A stretch of 31,500 bases of DNA from Symbiodinium natans (Eukaryota; Sar; Dinophyceae; Suessiales; Symbiodiniaceae): assembly GCA_905221605.1 (NCBI GenBank), contig CAJNDS010002368.1, positions 326,001 through 357,500 of the forward strand, given 5' to 3'. The notes below the pieces were generated by a model. That model ran no database searches, was not told where the DNA came from, and saw only the letters and a program-made list of their open reading frames with translations. Positions 27,570-31,500 of this stretch are shown here, one piece after another (positions within the stretch are counted from its first letter, which is position 1; each line of letters opens with the position of its first letter). Made by a program: the position numbers and the translations under genes.

Positions 27570-27988
27570 GTGAGCTATGTGTGAGATTGGACCCATATGT
27601 GTGGAGCCTGCTCAGAACATGTGGCATGCTGCGAGGGGAAATGAAGAGAGCAGCATGAGTGTGCATGCATGCACGCAAAAGACAACGAAAGCTGTGAAAC
27701 TTTGATGACCTGTCGAATCTGTGCGCCATGCTGCGCCGACCGCAAGCTGCGGACATGGCTTGTGCCTTGTTACGCTACTGTGTGTTGTGTTCGGCTTGTG
27801 TGCGTGTGAAAATATGGGCCATCAAGAGCATGAGGTGCTCTGAAAACGTACCTTTCGAGCTCGGCTTTTGTATCTTGTTCAACTACCGCGCGGCCATGCA
27901 ACACATTGTTCGAAAACATTGCCAACCCGATCAATGTGGTCTATGATGATATGATGAATTACTTCGACGTCGTTCTTGCATTTTTCAG

Positions 27989-28116
27989 GCTGTCACCAAT
28001 GGGCCTCATGGATAAAATCCTGGGTCTGCAAGCACATGTGTGCTTTCAGTATGAAGAATGCCCAAATTGATCTAAGGAGAGTTTTCCATGACAGATCTAC
28101 AGATGGTGTTTCGAAA
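27989..28116 (+). CDS. Plus-strand gene, possible exon 2
   Basis: Follows a strong acceptor (TTGCATTTTTCAG|G). In phase 1 it reads HQWASWIKSWVCKHMCAFSM then KNAQIDLRRVFHDRSTDGVS, ending at AAA|GCTCGA (GC donor, phase 0). An overlapping frame from an ATG at 28088 (MTDLQMVFRKLDDECNHSLS) is also open to 28198, so the frame is uncertain. Confidence 0.35.
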
Positions 28117-28465
28117 GCTCGATGATGAATGCAACCACAGTCTCAGCCAAGGGAAACTCTTGAAGGAGAGGCACCAATGGGCCAAAGGCGAATTTTAGCA
28201 GCGTCAGTCTGGGAGTTCTGACTGAGAGTGGTCGGTAACAGTTCCAAGTTTGGATTTGCATGCAGTATGGCCTGAATTAAGGAGACAGATACACTATTCG
28301 GGCTATTATCCTACGCAAGAAGGTACTGGAGAAAGAGTCTGTCCCGGGAAAGCACTACAGAAGCCACCAAACAGAACATTATGTGTGCGTGAGGTGATGT
28401 GAGTTGTGTGCTTGTTCTGTGCGGTGTGCACGCATGTACATCTCACCCTTCAATATTTAGCTCAG

Positions 28466-28717
28466 GCCGCTGTGAAGCTGAAAGGTATCCTGCAGCAGAA
28501 CCCGCGAAGACTGCGACCCACATTGAGCAGGGCGCACAAACGTAGGGCTGCAGCACTTAAGTCGCTGAAATGTGTCAAAACAGAACCTGCAAACAAGCAG
28601 CTTGCTTTGAGCACAGAAGTTTGGGAAATTGAGTCGGATTCGGACGTAGAGTGCCTTGATCCACCTGGGGTTGGGGCAATGGACTCGTCTGGGTCACCTG
28701 CTGGGCAAGACATGAAG
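28466..28717 (+). CDS. Plus-strand gene, exon 3: basic then acidic segment
   Basis: Eighty-four codons, phase 0 to 0. The acceptor is TTTAGCTCAG|G and the donor ATGAAG|GCTTGG. It begins AAVKLKGILQQNPRRLRPTL, is rich in Arg/Lys, then has an acidic patch, WEIESDSDVECLDPPG. No domain was recognised. The minus-strand frame over the same bases lacks splice signals. Confidence 0.5.
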
Positions 28718-29077
28718 GCTTGGACTGAATGCGGGGCAAATGCATGTTGCTCTATATCACGCAATGCATGCAAAGCTCGCCCATGGCTTGAGTGCGTGCA
28801 CGCAGGCCCCACAAGTGGAGCACGACAACCAGCAGGCGTGGCAGGTTTTCCATGTTGCTTGGCCTGCATGACTGTATAGACATGTCTGTGCCAACACACA
28901 TGTCATTTGCCGGCGAATTGGTTTCACGGTTGTTCCCAGGAGTGCCGCCAGCACCCGAAGTTTGAGATGTATCGTGATCTCATGAATCACTCTGGCCAGG
29001 AAGCTTGGAATGAATGATGTGTTCATGGGGTGTGCAAGGCTCATGTCATGCATGCATGGTTTTTTTTTCTGTGTCAG

Positions 29078-29374
29078 GAGGTCTTTACCTACATCGAGAG
29101 GGTCTTCTCTGACCAATCTGACTTCCTCGCCTGGCTGAACCAGGAGACTGCGGCGGAGGATGCCGCGAAGATGGCCTCGCAGCAAATGCTGCAGCATCCC
29201 CGCTTTCGAGACTTCTGTGCTGCGGTGCAAGTTGGTCCTGAGGAATGGGGCAAGCCTGGAGCGGACTTGACCATGGAGGTGTCTTTGTTTCAGGAATGGG
29301 TTGTGGCCGCTGAGAGGGAGGCTGCCGCTGTGCCAAGACCACCTGTGGTAAATCCTGATTTGGTGGAGACGCAG
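29078..29374 (+). CDS. Plus-strand gene, exon 4: helical domain of unknown function
   Basis: Ninety-nine codons, phase 0 to 0, after a T-rich acceptor (TTCTGTGTCAG|G) with donor ACGCAG|GTTCCT. It reads EVFTYIERVFSDQSDFLAWL, then NQETAAEDAAKMASQQMLQH and PRFRDFCAAVQVGPEEW, a predominantly helical domain. Without the splice it would end after six more codons at 29392. Not recognised. Confidence 0.6.
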
Positions 29375-29471
29375 GTTCCTGTGATTGCATGAAGCAGCTG
29401 TAGGCTGTCAACGCAAGCAAGTGGAAATGTTCTAGTTTGCGTGATAACTTACTGACGTGCTGCGCTCTGAG

Positions 29472-29606
29472 GTGGTGGATGATGGTATGTATCTTGGGCC
29501 TGATGATGTGCCTCCGCCCCCGCCTGAAGAGGCCGTCGCCCTCACTCCGGATGTTAAGAAGCCCTTGGACTCCACCTTTGCGTCTGCAGCTATGGCTTCG
29601 CCGAAG
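29472..29606 (+). CDS. Plus-strand gene, exon 5: proline-rich linker
   Basis: Phase 0 at GCTCTGAG|GTG. It reads VVDDGMYLGPDDVPPPPPEE then AVALTPDVKKPLDSTFASAA, ending at CCGAAG|GCTGTG (GC donor). The frame stays open to 29648, so a later GA-type donor near 29622 is an alternative. Confidence 0.45.
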
Positions 29607-29706
29607 GCTGTGCCAAGCAGGAGGAGAATTTTGGCAGCACCCAGCTGACTCTATCATGAGCATCATTGTAGAAAGCACCTGTGGGTGGGTGGGTGGGACA
29701 GTGCAG

Positions 29707-29874
29707 GGTCGCTGTGATGCGTGCAGCACCTCAGGTCCGAAAGGCATCAGCGACGCCGTGTCCAAGGAGGATGTGGCCCGTGTGCTTGAGAATGCCCCCA
29801 AGGAGCTTCTCTACGATATCTGGCGCTCATCCCACAAGAGCCTTTATGGATGTTCCCCTCAGGCCACATATTGT
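29707..29874 (+). CDS. Plus-strand gene, exon 6
   Basis: The acceptor is GACAGTGCAG|G and the donor a strong TATTGT|GTGAGT. In phase 0 it reads GRCDACSTSGPKGISDAVSK then EDVARVLENAPKELLYDIWR. The start could be a later AG (29727 or 29735). Amphipathic helix; no domain recognised. Confidence 0.5.
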
Positions 29875-30198
29875 GTGAGTTGCATGGGCTTAGCAAATTC
29901 TTCTTTCTCCCAATGCTCAATTCCTCCCTTCGCCCGAGGGAAAGATTGCTCCATCCTCCGCAAGTTCGCTGAAGGACATATAATCGCACTTTTATGATGC
30001 GCAGAAGCTCCGGCACTTCCGTCATTGAAGTGAGACTTCTTGAGACAGCGTAGCCCCGAAGGAGACCCGTGTGACGCCTGATGACAATCATGAGAAGGCT
30101 TCTGTAAAACCCAGTGAGAAGTCCCAAGAGGCGCGGTACTGTGCGAATATCTAGTGTAGGAGTTGTAAACTTTTAGAAACCCTACCCTATCCAACCCT

Positions 30199-30217
30199 AT
30201 ATATATATATATATATT
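30199..30217. repeat. AT dinucleotide repeat
   Basis: A short (AT)n in the AT-rich intron between plus-strand exons 6 and 7, near a few CCCTATA units. Confidence 0.95.
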
Positions 30218-30400
30218 TATTTGTATTTGTATAACCCTCTATAAACCCTTTAGAAACCCTATATGTTCTTTACTTATATATATATACCCTATAGAAACCC
30301 ATGCTCTGTCTGATACAATCTATGATTGTTCCACCTTCTCTGTTTTTGTAATTCTGCAACCCTCTAGCATCCCAACCTATCTGCCCATGTCACTGCCCAG

Positions 30401-30442
30401 GCGGAGCCGTGCAGCGAAGAAGCGTCTGCGGAGGCACCTCCG
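30401..30442 (+). CDS. Plus-strand gene, possible exon 7
   Basis: Forty-two nt after CACTGCCCAG|G, reading AEPCSEEASAEAPP, with donor CCTCCG|GTGATT. The following intron would be only 55 nt. Phases fit on both sides. The open frame continues beyond the donor, so retention is possible. Confidence 0.4.
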
Positions 30443-30497
30443 GTGATTGTGTTCCGTCGCGCAGAGGGGTTTTGCGTGGGTTGGTCACACATAGCAG

Positions 30498-30746
30498 GTG
30501 CTGAATGCCAAAGTACACAAGTACCCTTTGCAAGCGCCGCCCGAAGAAGTGTGGAGGAGGGTTCAGTGTGTGGTGCAGGATTTTGACCCACCTCGGTATG
30601 AGGATCAGCTGCAAAAGAAGAAAACTAAGCAAACACGTACGGGCAAACTAGGAGAAGAAGAAGAAGACTGTTTGGTGCAAGATGCAGATGAAGTTATAGA
30701 CAGCATGGAGAAGATGTGTATTCGAGAGGCAAAAAGGGAGCTGAAG
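30498..30746 (+). CDS. Plus-strand gene, exon 8
   Basis: After ACATAGCAG|G it reads VLNAKVHKYPLQAPPEEVWR, then RVQCVVQDFDPPRYEDQLQK and a Lys/Glu-rich stretch ending REAKRELK. The donor AAG|GCGGGG is GC type. An in-frame stop (TAA) comes 12 nt later if unspliced. It joins exon 9 as ELK-AKDKKKEK. Confidence 0.58.
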
Positions 30747-30820
30747 GCGGGGTACATATAATACAAAAGCGGTGCCGTATGTATGACCCACTACTTCACT
30801 TTGTTTTCTCTGGTTGGCAG

Positions 30821-31500
30821 GCGAAAGACAAGAAGAAGGAAAAGCAGGCCCCTGGCGGGGGCGCAAAGGGGAAGCCTGGTCCTGCCGCTGATGCTGCAGT
30901 GGATGATGCAGACACGGAGGATGAAGCGGTGGTGAAGCCTAAGGCCAGCAACGCAGGCAGCAAGAAGCCGAAAAAGGTAGAGGAGGAGGAAGAGGAGGAG
31001 CAAGAGGTACCCGTTCGCAAGGCCAGCAAGGGAGGCAGCAAGAAGCCCAAGAAGGTAGAGGAGGAGGAGGACGAGGATGAGCAAGAGGTGCCCGTTCGCA
31101 AGGCCAGCAAGGGAGGCATCAAGAAGGTAGAGGAGGAGGAAGACGACGAGCAAGAGGAGGAGCAAGAGATGCCCGTTCGCAAGGCCAGCAAGGGAGGCAG
31201 CAAGAAGCCCAAGAAGGTGGAGGAGGAGGAAGAGGAGGAGCAAGAGATGCCCGTTCGCAAGGCCAGCAAGGGAGGCAGCAAGAAGCCCAAGAAGGTAGAG
31301 GAGGAGGAAGAGGAGGAGCAAGAGGAGGAGCAAGAGATGCCCGTTCGCAAGGCCAGCAAGGGAGGCAGCAAGAAGCCCAAGAAGGTAGAGGAGGAGGAAG
31401 AGGAGGAGCAAGAGGAGGAGCAAGAGATGCCCGTTCGCAAGGCCAGCAAGGGAGGCAGCAAGAAGCCAAAGAAGGCAGAGGAGGAGGAAGAGGAGGAGCA
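30821..31500 (+). CDS. Plus-strand gene, exon 9 (partial): basic/acidic tandem-repeat tail
   Basis: After GGTTGGCAG|G the frame is open for 226 codons to the window end. It starts AKDKKKEKQAPGGGAKGKPG. From about 30938 it repeats a unit of about 27-30 residues with core PVRKASKGGSKKPKKVEEEE: six good copies after one degenerate copy, differing in the length of the Glu/Gln run. The tail alternates strong positive and negative charge, a KEKE-type pattern seen in nucleolar and chaperone proteins. The Leu-rich and Ser-rich frames on the other strand are its shadows. Confidence 0.72.

Larger units (their letters stand above)
27470..31500 (+). other. Gene span: plus-strand gene ending in a Lys/Glu repeat, open at the window end
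   Basis: Nine predicted exons join in phase from an ATG at 27470 to the window edge. Introns use GT or GC donors and AG acceptors, mostly followed by G. The product is hydrophilic, with an acidic patch, a helical middle domain, a proline run and a long alternating basic/acidic repeat. It is not assigned to a family; nuclear or nucleolar chaperone-like proteins have similar tails. Introns here lack TTTAGGG arrays, unlike the channel gene. Confidence 0.55.

Noticed and set aside
30791-31469. Long minus-strand frames rich in Leu or Ser over the repeat at the window end
   Set aside because: They are the antisense of the Lys/Glu repeat, which is open on the plus strand with a good splice acceptor.

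Overview
The window looks like nuclear DNA of a dinoflagellate, probably Symbiodiniaceae-like, though the genus cannot be fixed. Four things point there. Introns run mostly GC-AG or GT-AG with AG|G at the acceptor. The telomere-type heptamer TTTAGGG/CCCTAAA occurs throughout the first 24 kb. A predicted protein resembles the EF-hand voltage-gated cation channels common in dinoflagellates. A gag-like/CCCH open frame resembles proteins that are abundant in these genomes. No rRNA, tRNA, CRISPR array or bacterial-type operon was seen.

Region 1 (1-24.4 kb) looks at first like subtelomeric junk: hundreds of intact and degenerate CCCTAAA/TTTAGGG units in both orientations, homopolymer tracts, and several families of short inverted-repeat elements. 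Read on the minus strand, the short non-repetitive islands translate and join into one protein. I assembled 21 exons of 27-66 nt (about 975 nt, 325 codons, no internal stop) spread over 22.4 kb. In order they encode a pre-S1 segment, S1, S2, S3, an S4 with nine arginines at every third position, S5, a pore helix with a TGGEDW filter, S6, a linker and two EF-hands. Eighteen of the 20 joins are in phase. The introns (214-2657 nt) consist largely of telomere-type repeats and MITE-like elements. This is the main result: a voltage-gated channel gene whose introns are made of telomere-type sequence. Other coding-like islands in the same introns do not belong to the channel; they may be nested or captured exons, optional cassettes, or chance.

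Region 2 (24.6-27.1 kb) has few telomere-type repeats. It holds GC-rich sequence with overlapping open frames of unknown meaning, a minus-strand open frame that includes an inverted-repeat-element fragment, and a minus-strand gag-like open frame (25.8-27.07 kb) whose CCCH zinc finger is split by an 8-bp tandem duplication.

Region 3 (27.2-31.5 kb) holds a plus-strand gene of at least nine predicted exons, all in phase, open at the window end. Its last exon encodes a Lys/Glu-rich tandem repeat. Its introns lack telomere-type arrays, so the repeat load is specific to the channel gene. All exon limits were read by eye and need transcript support.
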